Assembly (NCBI GenBank): GCA_001689535.1
Contig: LUJP01000040.1
Location: 1-43,601 of the forward strand
Reading direction: 5' to 3'
Length of the DNA: 43,601 nt
DNA from: Bacteroidales bacterium M5
GTDB taxonomy: Bacteria > Bacteroidota > Bacteroidia > Bacteroidales > Muribaculaceae
The notes under the pieces were generated by a model. It made no database searches and was not told the DNA's origin. It saw nothing but the letters and a program-made list of their open reading frames with translations. The position numbers and the translations under genes were made by a program. Position 1 is the first letter of the stretch. Every line of letters begins with the position of its first letter. Shown here one piece after another: positions 16,033-25,267 of this stretch.

Positions 16033-16235
16033 ACAACAATGATTTAAATATAGTCCGGACGGTGCGAAATCTCCATCGGTTTTCTTTGGGTTTCTGACGG
16101 CCGAAAATGGCGGAAAATACACGCAAAAGTTTAACAAAAACGACTCGTAGATAAAATTGGGCGGTAATGACATGATTTTTATTTAAAATATGTTAATTGC
16201 CTGCAATAAGTGTTTCGTGGTATTGAAAGAATGTT
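16033..16235. other. Intergenic region between divergent units
   Basis: No gene seen. The sequence is AT-rich, with the short-RNA promoter at its right end. Apart from the promoters already listed I see no clear regulatory palindromes. Confidence 0.5.
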
Positions 16236-16243
16236 TACATTTG
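16213..16243 (+). promoter_or_regulatory. Promoter of the putative short RNA
   Basis: TTTC at 16213-16216, a 19-base spacer and TACATTTG at 16236-16243 match the Bacteroidetes sigma-ABfr consensus TTTG-N19-21-TAnnTTTG with one mismatch. Confidence 0.65.
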
Positions 16244-16249
16244 TGCGTG

Positions 16250-16320
16250 TGTTTTTCATAGTATTAGATTAAGATAAAGGTTTAAAGGGAAAGAGACGTC
16301 GTGAGACGTCTCTTTTTTTT
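16250..16320 (+). ncRNA. Putative short RNA or terminated leader (about 70 nt)
   Basis: A promoter with near-consensus boxes is followed about 40 bases later by a perfect 11-bp hairpin, AAAGAGACGTC-GTGA-GACGTCTCTTT, and a run of T to 16320. No start codon with a useful frame lies between them. This is the layout of a small RNA, or of a leader that terminates before the PepSY gene starting 168 bp downstream. The GUGA loop is a GNRA tetraloop. The sequence resembles conserved short elements seen in other Bacteroidales intergenic regions, but I cannot name a family. Confidence 0.55.
16290..16320 (+). terminator. Rho-independent terminator
   Basis: Perfect 11-bp stem with GTGA loop and an uninterrupted T tract on the plus strand. 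Confidence 0.85.
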
Positions 16321-16487
16321 GTACCTACTTGAACTGAACGAAGAGGTATAAGACTTATAAAATTACCAGATTTATAAAAAGAAGCTTCCTTTGAGGGCGC
16401 TTGAAAAATACTTGAAAGAGGGTATTTACGGGGAGGAGGATAATTGCGAAATTTGCGTGGTGATTTTGATATGTAAAATATAGATCT

Positions 16488-17615
16488 ATGATGAAGTTTT
16501 TCCGGAAGATCCATCTGTGGCTCTCGGTGCCGTTCGGCGTTATCATTACTTTGATATGTTTCTCAGGGGCGATGCTTATTTTCGAGCATGAAATTACAAG
16601 AGCGTTGCAGCATGACGTGTATTATGTGACCGAGGTGAAAAACCGTCCGCTTCCCATGGCCGAGATTGTGGAAGCCGTAGGGCGTACGTTGCCCGACAGT
16701 GTCTCGGTGACGGGAGTGACGGTGTTTGCCGACAAAGACCGCACTTATCAGGTGAGCCTATCCTCCTCTCGGCGCGCATCGGTGTTTGTCGACCAGTATT
16801 CGGGGCGTATCACCGGAAAATATGAACGCATAGGTTTTTTCACCAAAATGTTCCGGCTCCACCGCTATATGCTTGACAGCGCGAATCCCCGCGAGGAGGG
16901 CATCAAAGCGGGTAAATGGCTTGTAGGGGTCTCGACGCTGGTGTTTGTGGTGGCTCTCATCACCGGTATTATAATCTGGTGGCCCCGGGTGACCAAAGGC
17001 GGTTTGCGCCGCAGCCTGTCGATTTCGCTTTCCAATGGTTGGCCCGGCTTCTGGAAAGGGCTGCATGTGGCAGGGGGAATGTATGTGGTGGTATTCGTGC
17101 TGGCGATGGCGCTGACTGGTCTCACATGGTCGTATCAGTGGTATCGAACTGCGTTCTATACCGTGTTCGGTGCCGGAGGAGCACCCCGCATCGTGCAGCA
17201 CACAACGTTGCCCACTGGACGCGGAGACAAGGGCGCGGACAAATCCGAGGCCTGCGGATTTGACCTCTGGCAGCAGGTTTACGACGAACTTGCAACGAAA
17301 AATACCGGCGCACCGAAGATTACCGTGGGTCACGGAACGGCTATCGTATTTCTCAATGACTCAGGCAACGGCCGCGCTACCGACCGCTATAAATTCAACC
17401 GTAAATCGGGTGAGCTGAAAGTAGCTTCGGCTTATTCGGACGTTGAAAAGTCCATCAGATTGCGCGGGTGGGTATACTCGACTCATATAGGAAGCATAGG
17501 CGGTATCTTCACACGCATCATCTGGTTTCTTAGTGCGCTCCTCGGAGCCTCGCTTCCTCTCACAGGCTACTATATCTGGATAAGGCATCTGCTGAAGAAA
17601 AAGAGACACGATTGA
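16488..17615 (+). CDS. PepSY-associated transmembrane protein
   Basis: The 375-residue inner-membrane protein has four strong helices: about 12-32, 144-166 (VSTLVFVVALITGIIIWWP), 194-215 (YVVVFVLAMALTGLTWSY) and 344-365. Periplasmic PepSY-like regions lie between helices 1 and 2 and between 3 and 4. The tryptophan-rich helix ends and the conserved histidines (RKIHLW near the start, FRLHRYM before helix 2, KGLHVAGG before helix 3, YSTHIG before helix 4) are typical of the PiuB/PepSY_TM family, often associated with siderophore or ferric-iron uptake and possibly heme- or flavin-linked reduction. It stands alone downstream of the short-RNA unit and convergent with the GH3 remnant. Its iron role here is inferred from the family only. 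Confidence 0.88.
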   Translation: MMKFFRKIHLWLSVPFGVIITLICFSGAMLIFEHEITRALQHDVYYVTEVKNRPLPMAEIVEAVGRTLPDSVSVTGVTVFADKDRTYQVSLSSSRRASVFVDQYSGRITGKYERIGFFTKMFRLHRYMLDSANPREEGIKAGKWLVGVSTLVFVVALITGIIIWWPRVTKGGLRRSLSISLSNGWPGFWKGLHVAGGMYVVVFVLAMALTGLTWSYQWYRTAFYTVFGAGGAPRIVQHTTLPTGRGDKGADKSEACGFDLWQQVYDELATKNTGAPKITVGHGTAIVFLNDSGNGRATDRYKFNRKSGELKVASAYSDVEKSIRLRGWVYSTHIGSIGGIFTRIIWFLSALLGASLPLTGYYIWIRHLLKKKRHD

Positions 17616-17689
17616 ACCCGAAAGCGGCTTGTTGGAATGGCGGCTACTGGGTTTTGCCGGATTTAAGAGAGATAGCACTCGTAATCACA

Positions 17690-18370
17690 TTATTTCGGGT
17701 CGTGGGCGCCGGGAGTGTCGTTGCGATACGTCACAGTCTGGGTGCACATGATGTCTTCACTTGATTTTCCAATCATGACATCAAATTCTCCCGGTTCGGT
17801 TACATACTCCATATTCTGGTTCCACAGTCCGAAATCGCACGGTTTAAGAGAGAATTTTACATTTTTGCTTTCGCCGGGCCTGAGTTCTATTTTTTCAAAT
17901 CTTTTCAGTGACTTCACAGGAGTAGTCACGCTGCTTATCTTGTCGTTTATATAAAGCTGGACTACTTCTTTTCCTTTGCGGGAGCCAATGTTGGACACTG
18001 TCACACTGACTTCGATATCCTCATCGCCAAATTCTTTTTTTGACACCTTCATATCGGAGTAACTGAAATCAGTGTATGACAATCCGTGCCCGAACGGGAA
18101 CAACGGCTCCGGTGAGGAGAACACATAGTCTCGTCCCGGTTTTGCCGGAGTGCCGGGCTCGCGATTTATACCCTTGGCCGAGGGCTTGTAATCATAAGAT
18201 ACGGGAATATGGCCTGCCGACTGGGGGAAAGAGGCGTTGAGACGTCCCGACGGATTCACTTCACCGAACAGAATATTGGCGATTGCCGACCCTCCTTTTT
18301 CGCCCGGATACCATGCCTCGAGTATCGCGGGAATATTTTCTTTCTCCCATGTGATGCCGGTAACCAGGCT
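17690..18370 (-). pseudogene. 5'-truncated GH3 beta-glycosidase remnant
   Basis: The frame encodes only the C-terminal third of a GH3 enzyme: GITWEKENIPAILEAWYPGE then GGSAIANILFG (the GH3 C-terminal sheet domain), PLFPFGHGLSYTDF, and the fibronectin-III-like domain (VSVTVSNIGSRKGKEVVQLY ... LKPCDFGLWN). Full-length relatives are about 730-780 residues and carry the catalytic barrel with its nucleophile aspartate upstream; all of that is missing. Family similarity stops near 18365-18375, where sequence belonging to the fucosidase promoter region begins. GC is about 45%, lower than neighbours. With no barrel, no activity is expected. Confidence 0.85.
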
Positions 18371-18430
18371 TCCACCGATCAATCTCATGTTTTGGCACAT
18401 CGCCTGTTCTGTATTTAGACGGAAAAGGCC

Positions 18431-18438
18431 TAACTTTG
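18431..18438 (+). promoter_or_regulatory. -7 promoter element for the fucosidase
   Basis: TAACTTTG matches TAnnTTTG, with TCTG (one mismatch from TTTG) exactly 19 bases upstream. It implies transcription from about 18445 and supports the ATG at 18480. Confidence 0.65.
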
Positions 18439-18479
18439 TGGAACTAATCAATCATTTTCATTTACCAATCCAAACCAAT

Positions 18480-20699
18480 ATGACCGTGAAAAAATTATTT
18501 CTGCTGTTTCCTGCTGCCGCTCTGGCTTTAGGCACCGCGGCGCAGAACTCTGGAATCGAGAATGCCAACACAATCAAAGTGCAACCCCTGAAGGGGATGG
18601 ACGACCTGAAGAACAAGGCTGTCCACGTTGTTCCCACGAAAAATCAGCTGCAGGCCCTGCAGGACGGCTATATTGCCTTCATCCATTTCGGGCCTAACAC
18701 TTTCACCCGCCGCGAATGGGGAACCGGCATGGAAGACCCGCGTGTGTTCGATCTCAAGACACTCGACACCGACCAGTGGGTGCGTGCCATGAAGGATGCC
18801 GGAATGACCAAGGTGATTTTCACCGCCAAGCACCACGACGGCTTCGTGCTCTGGAAGAGCCGATACACCGACCACGGTATAATGAGCTCAGGTTTCCGCG
18901 ACGGCAAGGGCGATGTGCTCGCTGATCTTGCAAAATCGTGCCGTAAGTACGGACTTAAGCTCGGCGTATATCTTTCACCGGCCGATCTCTATCAGATAGA
19001 GAATCCGGAAGGCCTTTACGGAAATCTCAGCAAGAAGACCACCCGCACCATTCCGCGTAAGGTCGAAGGCCGTCCGTTTGCCAATAAGACAACCTTCACG
19101 TTCGATGGCATCGACGACTACAACGAATATTTCCTCAACCAGCTCTTCGAACTTCTGACCGAATACGGAGAGATTGACGAGGTGTGGTTCGACGGTGCCC
19201 ATCCCAAACGCAAGGGAGGCCAGACCTACAACTATGCGGCATGGAAGGAGCTGATTCACAAACTTGCCCCGAATGCTGTGATCTTCGGCCGCGAGGATAT
19301 CCGCTGGTGCGGTAACGAAGCGGGAGCCACCCGCCCCACGGAATGGAACGTGGTAGGTTATGACGTGAATCCCGACACGGCCACCGTGTTCCACGACATG
19401 ACCGATGCCGACCTCGGTAGCCTCGGCGTGCTTGCCAAGGCTCAGTATATGCACTATCAGCCTGCCGAAACCAACACTTCTATACGCGAAGGTTGGTTCT
19501 ATCGCGACGACGACAATCAGCGCAGCCGTTCGGCCAATGATGTATTCGATATGTATGAGCGTGCGGTGGGAGGTAACTCCATATTTCTTCTCAATATTCC
19601 GCCCAATCGCGAAGGCCGCTTCTCGCAGGTGGATGTCGACGCGCTTGCCGACGCCGGAAAACGCATCCGCGAGACCTATACCACAAATCTTCTCAAAGGC
19701 TCGAACCTTCCCGAGGCCGTGACCGACGGAGAAATCACCACTTTCATCGAGGCAGCCGGTCCCGTGGAGATAATCATGCCGAAAGCCGTTACTCTGAACC
19801 GATTCATGATTCAGGAACCGGTGTCGGAACGCGGTGAGAGAATAGAAAGTCTCCGTCTGGAGGCTATGGTTGATGGCCGATGGGTTACCGTGGCCGAATG
19901 CACCAACGTAGGTTTCAAGCGAATCCTCCGATTTGCCGATGTAGCCACCGACCGCCTGCGCGTGACAGTTACCGGCAGCCGTGCCATGCCCTATATCGCC
20001 GAGGTTTCGGCACATTTCTATGCTGCCAGACCGCCGCAGCTCGAAGCCACCCGCTCTCTCGACGGAATGGTGACTCTCGCTCCGGTTCACGATGATTTCG
20101 GCTGGAAAGCCCACGGAGAGAACGCCACTTCTAATCTGAGCGCCGGAATGAAGATACATTATACTCTCGACGGCTCGCGTCCTACGGCTACATCTGCTGT
20201 CTACGATGCGCCGTTTATGCTCGACAACGGTACGGTGAATGCCGTCGCTATTCTTAACGGTGAGGCCGGTCCGGTGGTGAACGCCCGTTTCGGTTACGCC
20301 AAAAACGGCTGGAATATAACTGCTGCCAGCCAGACTGATAAGCACGAGGCTGCCAAAGCCGTAGATGCCGACCCGGCTACTTATTGGAAAAGCACGTCGC
20401 TTGACAAATCGGCCGTTACGGTTGATCTCGGCTCCAAGAAGAAAATAAGCGGTTTCATTTATACCCCTCAGACGGCCGACAGCGAGGGTATGATTTCCAG
20501 ATGGCAAGTGCTCGTAAGCGACAACGGCAGCAAATGGACCAAAGCCGGCGAATATGAGTTCGGCAATCTCATCAACGACCCCTCGCCCCGCGAGCAGCGT
20601 CTTGACAAAGCGGTAAGCGGCCGTTACGTGAAGTTTGTTCCGCTGGCTACAACCGCCGATTCTCCCTGCGCCACCATCGCCGAGCTGGATATCTTCTGA
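18480..20699 (+). CDS. GH29 alpha-L-fucosidase with CHB_HEX-like and F5/8-type C-terminal domains
   Basis: Exported enzyme removing alpha-L-fucose from glycans, as on mucin or milk oligosaccharides. The product is 739 residues with a signal peptide (MTVKKLFLLFPAAALALGTA). The GH29 barrel shows FIHFGPNTFT (H69), KHHDGFVLW (H118-H119) and the nucleophile in EVWFDGAHP (D238). After the barrel come a beta-sandwich, a chitobiase C-terminal-like stretch (IHYTLDGSRPT, about 558-610) and a discoidin/CBM32-like domain (about 615-739). The frame continues open upstream to 18237, but that part overlaps the GH3 remnant and the promoter, so the ATG at 18480 is chosen. The glutamate acid/base cannot be pinned from sequence alone. 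The 3' side carries a palindromic repeat and a terminator. Confidence 0.94.
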   Translation: MTVKKLFLLFPAAALALGTAAQNSGIENANTIKVQPLKGMDDLKNKAVHVVPTKNQLQALQDGYIAFIHFGPNTFTRREWGTGMEDPRVFDLKTLDTDQWVRAMKDAGMTKVIFTAKHHDGFVLWKSRYTDHGIMSSGFRDGKGDVLADLAKSCRKYGLKLGVYLSPADLYQIENPEGLYGNLSKKTTRTIPRKVEGRPFANKTTFTFDGIDDYNEYFLNQLFELLTEYGEIDEVWFDGAHPKRKGGQTYNYAAWKELIHKLAPNAVIFGREDIRWCGNEAGATRPTEWNVVGYDVNPDTATVFHDMTDADLGSLGVLAKAQYMHYQPAETNTSIREGWFYRDDDNQRSRSANDVFDMYERAVGGNSIFLLNIPPNREGRFSQVDVDALADAGKRIRETYTTNLLKGSNLPEAVTDGEITTFIEAAGPVEIIMPKAVTLNRFMIQEPVSERGERIESLRLEAMVDGRWVTVAECTNVGFKRILRFADVATDRLRVTVTGSRAMPYIAEVSAHFYAARPPQLEATRSLDGMVTLAPVHDDFGWKAHGENATSNLSAGMKIHYTLDGSRPTATSAVYDAPFMLDNGTVNAVAILNGEAGPVVNARFGYAKNGWNITAASQTDKHEAAKAVDADPATYWKSTSLDKSAVTVDLGSKKKISGFIYTPQTADSEGMISRWQVLVSDNGSKWTKAGEYEFGNLINDPSPREQRLDKAVSGRYVKFVPLATTADSPCATIAELDIF

Positions 20700-20717
20700 G
20701 ATATATGGAGCAAGGAC

Positions 20718-20798
20718 CTGGGAGGGTCGGCGTCTTCGCCGACCATACAACCGCGAGACGATGATTCTTACCGTCGGCCGGGAGGCCCACGCTCCCAG
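20718..20798 (+). repeat. 81-bp interspersed palindromic repeat, copy B
   Basis: Begins CTGGGAGGGTCGGCGTC and ends with GCTCCCAG. Left-arm hairpin GGTCGGCGTCTTCGCCGACC; right arm GTCGGCCGGGAGGCCCAC. It aligns over its whole length with 4026-4105 read on the minus strand; the central 25 bp is the divergent part. It sits 18 bp after the fucosidase stop, upstream of the terminator. Confidence 0.75.
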
Positions 20799-20821
20799 TA
20801 ATCAAAACGTTTCCAGTAATC

Positions 20822-20863
20822 AACAAAGGAGGCCTCACCACAGCGGTGAGGCCTCCTTTGTTT
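20822..20863. terminator. Bidirectional rho-independent terminator
   Basis: AACAAAGGAGGCCTCACC pairs with GGTGAGGCCTCCTTTGTTT around a short loop. T-rich flanks on both strands suit the convergent fucosidase and ferritin genes. Confidence 0.85.
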
Positions 20864-20882
20864 GGTTATGAACGGTCAGTTG

Positions 20883-21395
20883 TCAGGCAAGGATGGACGG
20901 AGCCACGTAAGTGCGGCCTGCGAGTTCCTGGTCGAGCATGTAGAGACCCATGCCGTCGTTGCCGATAAGTGTGAACTTATCGATAAGCTGACGGGCATTG
21001 TCTTCTTCCTCCACCTGCTCGTTGACGAACCATGCAAGACGGTCGCGGGTGGCGTAGTCATGTTCTGCTTCGGCGAGGCCGAACAGAGAGTTGATGAGGG
21101 CGGTTACCTTCTGCTCGTGGGCCAGAGTAGCCTTGAAAGCGTCGAGGGGCGATTCCCAGGTGGTGGGAACGGCATCGATGGCCTTGAGTTCCACGCGGCC
21201 GCCGCGCTGGTTGATATAGTTCATGAATATGGTGGCGTGGGCCTGTTCTTCCTGGAACTGGATTTTGAACCAGTTGGCAACGCCCGTGCGGCCTTCGGCC
21301 TCGAAGTGCATGCCCATTGAAAGATAGAGGTAGGCCGACCAGAGTTCGGCGTTGATCTGCTCGTTGAGAGCGTCTTGAATTTTATTGCTAAGCAT
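20883..21395 (-). CDS. Bacterial ferritin (FtnA type)
   Basis: Iron-storage protein forming a 24-subunit shell and oxidising Fe(II) to a mineral core. The product is 170 residues. All ferroxidase ligands fall at the same numbers as in E. coli FtnA: E17, E50, H53, E94, Q127 and E130. No methionine heme ligand pattern of bacterioferritin is evident. It starts 26 bp after the yidC stop on the same strand with no obvious promoter between, so read-through from yidC is possible. A bidirectional terminator follows the stop. Confidence 0.96.
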   Translation of the reverse strand: MLSNKIQDALNEQINAELWSAYLYLSMGMHFEAEGRTGVANWFKIQFQEEQAHATIFMNYINQRGGRVELKAIDAVPTTWESPLDAFKATLAHEQKVTALINSLFGLAEAEHDYATRDRLAWFVNEQVEEEDNARQLIDKFTLIGNDGMGLYMLDQELAGRTYVAPSILA

Positions 21396-21421
21396 GATAA
21401 AATATTTGGTTGATAAGAGAG

Positions 21422-23524
21422 TTATTTTTTACCGGAAGCTTTTTTGCGCTTTTCCTGCTCGCGCAGCAGGGCCTGCTGCTGACGCTGGGCTTCTTCCAGA
21501 CGGGCCATGAAACCGCTTTTCTTCTTGGGTTTCTTGGCATTCTTGCGCATTATCTCGCGTACGGTTTCTTCTTTGACCACGTGGCGGAAAATGTAGGTCT
21601 GGATTATGGTGATGAGAAGCGATAGGAGGTAGTAGTAGCTCAGGCCGGATGCATAGTTGTTGAAGAAGAACAGGAACATCAGCGGCATGAGGTAGTTCAT
21701 CATCTTCATTCCTGGCATAGCGTCGGCGTTGGCCTGTGACTGCATGTTGATGCGCATGTAGACGATGTTCACCACTGTCATCAGCAGACAGAAGAGGCTT
21801 ATATGGTTGCCGAATGTGGAGGATATGAAGGGGATGTTGGTGGTCCAGCTTATGATGGCGTCGGGGGCCGAGAGATCCTTGGCCCAGAGGAATGATTCGC
21901 CGCGCAGTTCAATAGCCGAGGGGAAGAAATTGAACATGGCGATGAGGATTGGCATCTGCAGCAGCATGGGGAGGCAGCCCGACATAGGGTTGGCTCCGGC
22001 GCGCGAGTAGAGTGCCATGGTCTCCTGCTGGCGTTTCATGGCGTTTTCCTTGCCGGGATACTTCTCGTTGATGGCCTTGATGTCGGGGGCGAGAATACGC
22101 ATGCGGGCCTGCGACATGTAGCTCTTGTAGGTGAACGGGAAGAGGATTATCTTTATAAAGATGGTGAGAAGGAAAATAATCAGTCCGTAGCTTGCTATGT
22201 ATTTGCTCAGGAAGTTGAATACCGGAATGACTATGATGGTGTTGATCCAGCGTAAGATAGGCCAGCCGAGGGGTATGAGCTTCGTGAAGTGCATGTTCTC
22301 GTCGGGGCTCACGGTTTTCTCGATGTCCTTGAGCAGCGGGAAGGAGTTGGGGCCTAGGAAGAGAGTGAATGATGCAGGGTTGGCAAGGTCGGCCGAGTAT
22401 TCGAGCTCGGCGCGGGTCGAGAAGTTCTTGAGGAATTTGGGATTGTTCTCGAGAACGGCGGTGGATACCTCGGCGCCGGTGAAATTGGTGCGCGGTATGA
22501 TTACCGACGAGAAGAACTGGTTTTTGTAGCCGATCCATTTCACTCGCTCGGAGAGTTCCTTGGTCTCGTGGCCTGTTTCCTTGAGGTTGTCCACGTCGCC
22601 GCCCACAAACATGTAGTAGAGGGCTGAGTTACGCTCCTCGAACACGCGGCCCAGTTCGTTTCGGGTCAGTCGCTGGTCCCAGGTGAAGTCGATTGTGGCC
22701 ACGCTTGTGGGGATTATGGCGCTCATGCCCTGCTGTAGCAGGTCCATTGTCACCAGATAACTGTCGGGGTGCAGGGTGTAGCGGATGCCCCATACAGCTC
22801 CGTCGCCAAGGTCGAGCTGCATGGTGACGGTTGAATCGGTGGTCTCTATCGGCTTGAAGTAGAATTCGCGGGTGTCGAAGCGCTGGGTGGCCGATGTGAG
22901 AGTGAAGCCATAGGTGTTTTCGCCTGCGGCCATGGGCTGTACGGCGGTGGAGTCGAAGGTCTGGTAATCTTTCAGCGACGCCGATGCTATCATGGCTCCC
23001 TTGTTGGAAATCTCAAGGGCCAGTTTGGAGTTCTCGAGGCGCACGGTGGTGGAGTCGCCGCTGAGATAGCGTGCGAAACCACGGTAGCGTGCCGCGTCGG
23101 CCATTGCCTTGCGGAAGGCGGCTACGGCAGCCTGGGCCTCGGCGGGTGTGAGGCCTTTGTAATCGGCGCTGATTATATCGGCCACGGGCACATTCTTTCC
23201 GGCAGTCTTTACGGTTCCGGCGAGTGTGCCTTCGGGCGAGAGGGTCACTTCTGCGCCTGCGGAGCTGAGTGTGCGCATGCCGCTCACCGAGTCGAGCGTT
23301 CCGAGAGCCTTCACGGTGCCTTTGATTCCGGCTACTTCCGCGGCGTTCACAGAGTCGACAGTGAGGAGGGTGGACGAAGTGGATTTTTCCTGCTCCGCCA
23401 TCAGTTGCTCCTGGCGTTCTTTCTCCATTTGGGCGCGCTGTTCGGCGCTGGGTTGGTTGAGCCACATGAAGCCAAAAATCACGGCTCCCATGAGCAGTAT
23501 GCCCCAGATGGTATTTTTATCCAT
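21422..23524 (-). CDS. yidC: Membrane protein insertase YidC
   Basis: Inserts and folds inner-membrane proteins with or without SecYEG. The product is 700 residues, longer than E. coli YidC (548) as usual in Bacteroidetes. TM1 is at about 5-22 (IWGILLMGAVIFGFMWL). A large periplasmic beta-sandwich follows (about 160-430), then the conserved five-helix insertase core (about 440-650: FLSKYIASYGLIIFLLTIFI; PFTYKSYMSQARMRIL; GCLPMLLQMPILIAMFNF). A basic, glutamine-rich tail (KKPKKKSGFMARLEEAQRQQ) probably binds ribosomes. It follows pyrG by 26 bp. Confidence 0.97.
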   Translation of the reverse strand: MDKNTIWGILLMGAVIFGFMWLNQPSAEQRAQMEKERQEQLMAEQEKSTSSTLLTVDSVNAAEVAGIKGTVKALGTLDSVSGMRTLSSAGAEVTLSPEGTLAGTVKTAGKNVPVADIISADYKGLTPAEAQAAVAAFRKAMADAARYRGFARYLSGDSTTVRLENSKLALEISNKGAMIASASLKDYQTFDSTAVQPMAAGENTYGFTLTSATQRFDTREFYFKPIETTDSTVTMQLDLGDGAVWGIRYTLHPDSYLVTMDLLQQGMSAIIPTSVATIDFTWDQRLTRNELGRVFEERNSALYYMFVGGDVDNLKETGHETKELSERVKWIGYKNQFFSSVIIPRTNFTGAEVSTAVLENNPKFLKNFSTRAELEYSADLANPASFTLFLGPNSFPLLKDIEKTVSPDENMHFTKLIPLGWPILRWINTIIVIPVFNFLSKYIASYGLIIFLLTIFIKIILFPFTYKSYMSQARMRILAPDIKAINEKYPGKENAMKRQQETMALYSRAGANPMSGCLPMLLQMPILIAMFNFFPSAIELRGESFLWAKDLSAPDAIISWTTNIPFISSTFGNHISLFCLLMTVVNIVYMRINMQSQANADAMPGMKMMNYLMPLMFLFFFNNYASGLSYYYLLSLLITIIQTYIFRHVVKEETVREIMRKNAKKPKKKSGFMARLEEAQRQQQALLREQEKRKKASGKK

Positions 23525-23550
23525 AGATATTATGTTGATGTGTTATTGAT

Positions 23551-25197
23551 TTATTCCTGAGTGGTTTCGGGTTGGGTTGTGTGGGGGTTGTGTTCTTTGC
23601 CGTAATCTATGGCTGCTTTCACAAATGATATGAAGAGAGGGCTTGGCGATAGCACCGTCGAGGAGTATTCCGGATGGTACTGCGTGCCTATCATCCAGCG
23701 GCGCGAGGGAATTTCCACCACTTCCACCAGATGGGTCTCGGGATTTTCGCCCACGCATTTCATACCAGCGGCCTCGAAGCGCGCGCGGTAGTCGCTGTTG
23801 AACTCGAAGCGGTGGCGGTGACGTTCGGTGACGTCGGTTTTGCCGTAGGCTTTCGCGGCGAGGCTTCCGGGCAGAAGCGAGCACTGGTAAGCGCCCAGAC
23901 GCATGGTGCCTCCGAGATTGGTGATGCTTTTCTGCTCCTCCATGAGGTCGATTACATTGTAAGGCGTGCCGGGATCCATCTCCGTGGAGTTGGCGCCTTC
24001 GAGGCCGAGCACGTTGCGGGCGAATTCTATTACCATGCACTGCATGCCCAGGCATATTCCCAGAGTGGGAATGTCGGCCTCGCGACACCGGCGTATGGCG
24101 ATGAACTTGCCTTCTATTCCGCGCTGCCCGAATCCGGGAGCTATAATCACACCGTCGAGGCCATCGAGCATTTCCGCTACGTTTGCGGGCGTGATTTTTT
24201 CGCTGTGGATAAGGCGTATTTTGATGCGGCGACCGTTGTAGACGGCGGCCTGAAGAAGAGATTCCTCTATGGATTTATAGGCGTCCTGGAGCTCGACGTA
24301 TTTTCCTACGATGCCTATCTCGACGGTTTCTTCGGCGCTGTGCATTCGGTCAAGGAACTCGCTCCAGCGCGACATGTCGGGAGCCGGGGCGGAGGTTATG
24401 CCCATCAGATTGAGCACGGTGTCGTCGAGGTGCTGCGCGTGCATGGCTATGGGCACCTCATAGATGGAGGGAAGGTCAACGGACTGCACCACGGCATCGG
24501 GCTGCACATTGCAGAACTGCGCTATCTTGCGGCGCATTGGGGCCGGAATGTCGCATTCGGAGCGGAGCACGAGGATGTCGGGCTGTATGCCAAGATGCTG
24601 CAGCTCTTTCACTGAATGCTGGGTGGGTTTTGTTTTCAGTTCCTTTGCTGCCTTGAGGAAGGGAACGTAGGTGAGATGGATGCAGAGTGAGTTGCGTCCC
24701 AGTTCCCAGCGCAGCTGCCTTACGGCCTCGAGGAAGGGCAGCGACTCTATGTCGCCCACGGTTCCGCCTATTTCGGTTATCACAAAATCATAGTCTCCCG
24801 ATTTGCCGAGCAGAAGCATGTTGCGCTTGATTTCGTCGGTGATGTGGGGGATGATCTGTACGGTCTTGCCGAGATAGTCGCCGCGGCGTTCCTTGTCTAT
24901 CACGTTCTGATAAATGCGGCCGGTGGTGATGTTGTTGGCGCGTGTGGTAGGGGTGTTGGTGAAGCGTTCGTAGTGGCCCAGGTCGAGGTCTGTTTCCTGA
25001 CCGTCGGTGGTCACGTAGCATTCGCCATGCTCATAGGGGTTGAGCGTGCCGGGATCGATGTTGATATAAGGGTCGAACTTCTGGTTTGTCACTCTGTAGC
25101 CGCGGGCTTTCAGCAGATTGGCTAGAGATGCAGCTATTATTCCTTTGCCCAGAGAGGAGACCACGCCTCCGGTAACAAAGATGTACTTTGGATCCAC
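23551..25197 (-). CDS. pyrG: CTP synthase
   Basis: Makes CTP from UTP, ATP and glutamine. The product is 548 residues. The N-terminal amidoligase domain has the P-loop-like KYIFVTGGVVSSLGKGIIAA, plus DPYINIDPGTLNPYEHGE and the UTP/CTP-site residues. The C-terminal class I glutaminase has the nucleophile C382 in GICLGMQCM and the partners H508 and E510 in YHPEYSS. The start is GTG at 25197: an in-frame TAG lies five codons upstream and no ATG is available between. A promoter element sits 29 bp upstream. It is followed by yidC. Confidence 0.97.
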   Translation of the reverse strand: MDPKYIFVTGGVVSSLGKGIIAASLANLLKARGYRVTNQKFDPYINIDPGTLNPYEHGECYVTTDGQETDLDLGHYERFTNTPTTRANNITTGRIYQNVIDKERRGDYLGKTVQIIPHITDEIKRNMLLLGKSGDYDFVITEIGGTVGDIESLPFLEAVRQLRWELGRNSLCIHLTYVPFLKAAKELKTKPTQHSVKELQHLGIQPDILVLRSECDIPAPMRRKIAQFCNVQPDAVVQSVDLPSIYEVPIAMHAQHLDDTVLNLMGITSAPAPDMSRWSEFLDRMHSAEETVEIGIVGKYVELQDAYKSIEESLLQAAVYNGRRIKIRLIHSEKITPANVAEMLDGLDGVIIAPGFGQRGIEGKFIAIRRCREADIPTLGICLGMQCMVIEFARNVLGLEGANSTEMDPGTPYNVIDLMEEQKSITNLGGTMRLGAYQCSLLPGSLAAKAYGKTDVTERHRHRFEFNSDYRARFEAAGMKCVGENPETHLVEVVEIPSRRWMIGTQYHPEYSSTVLSPSPLFISFVKAAIDYGKEHNPHTTQPETTQE

Positions 25198-25226
25198 GCT
25201 AAATATTTTCTAAAAATTACAATGTG

Positions 25227-25234
25227 CAAAGGTA
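25227..25234 (-). promoter_or_regulatory. -7 promoter element for pyrG-yidC
   Basis: TACCTTTG on the minus strand matches TAnnTTTG, 29 bp before the pyrG GTG. Confidence 0.55.
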
Positions 25235-25267
25235 CAAAATTTTGTGAAACGTCAGTTGCGGCATATA

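Noticed and set aside
18975..20750. 591-codon minus-strand open frame opposite the fucosidase
   Set aside because: The plus-strand GH29 gene has all expected motifs; the antisense frame has none and is produced by codon bias.
20795..20823. CCAGTAATCAA repeated twice next to repeat copy B
   Set aside because: A short 11-base repeat over 29 bp; could be a duplication at the element's edge but too little to call.
23674..24615. 313-codon plus-strand open frame opposite pyrG
   Set aside because: Shadow of the CTP synthase gene without a start signal, promoter or domain.
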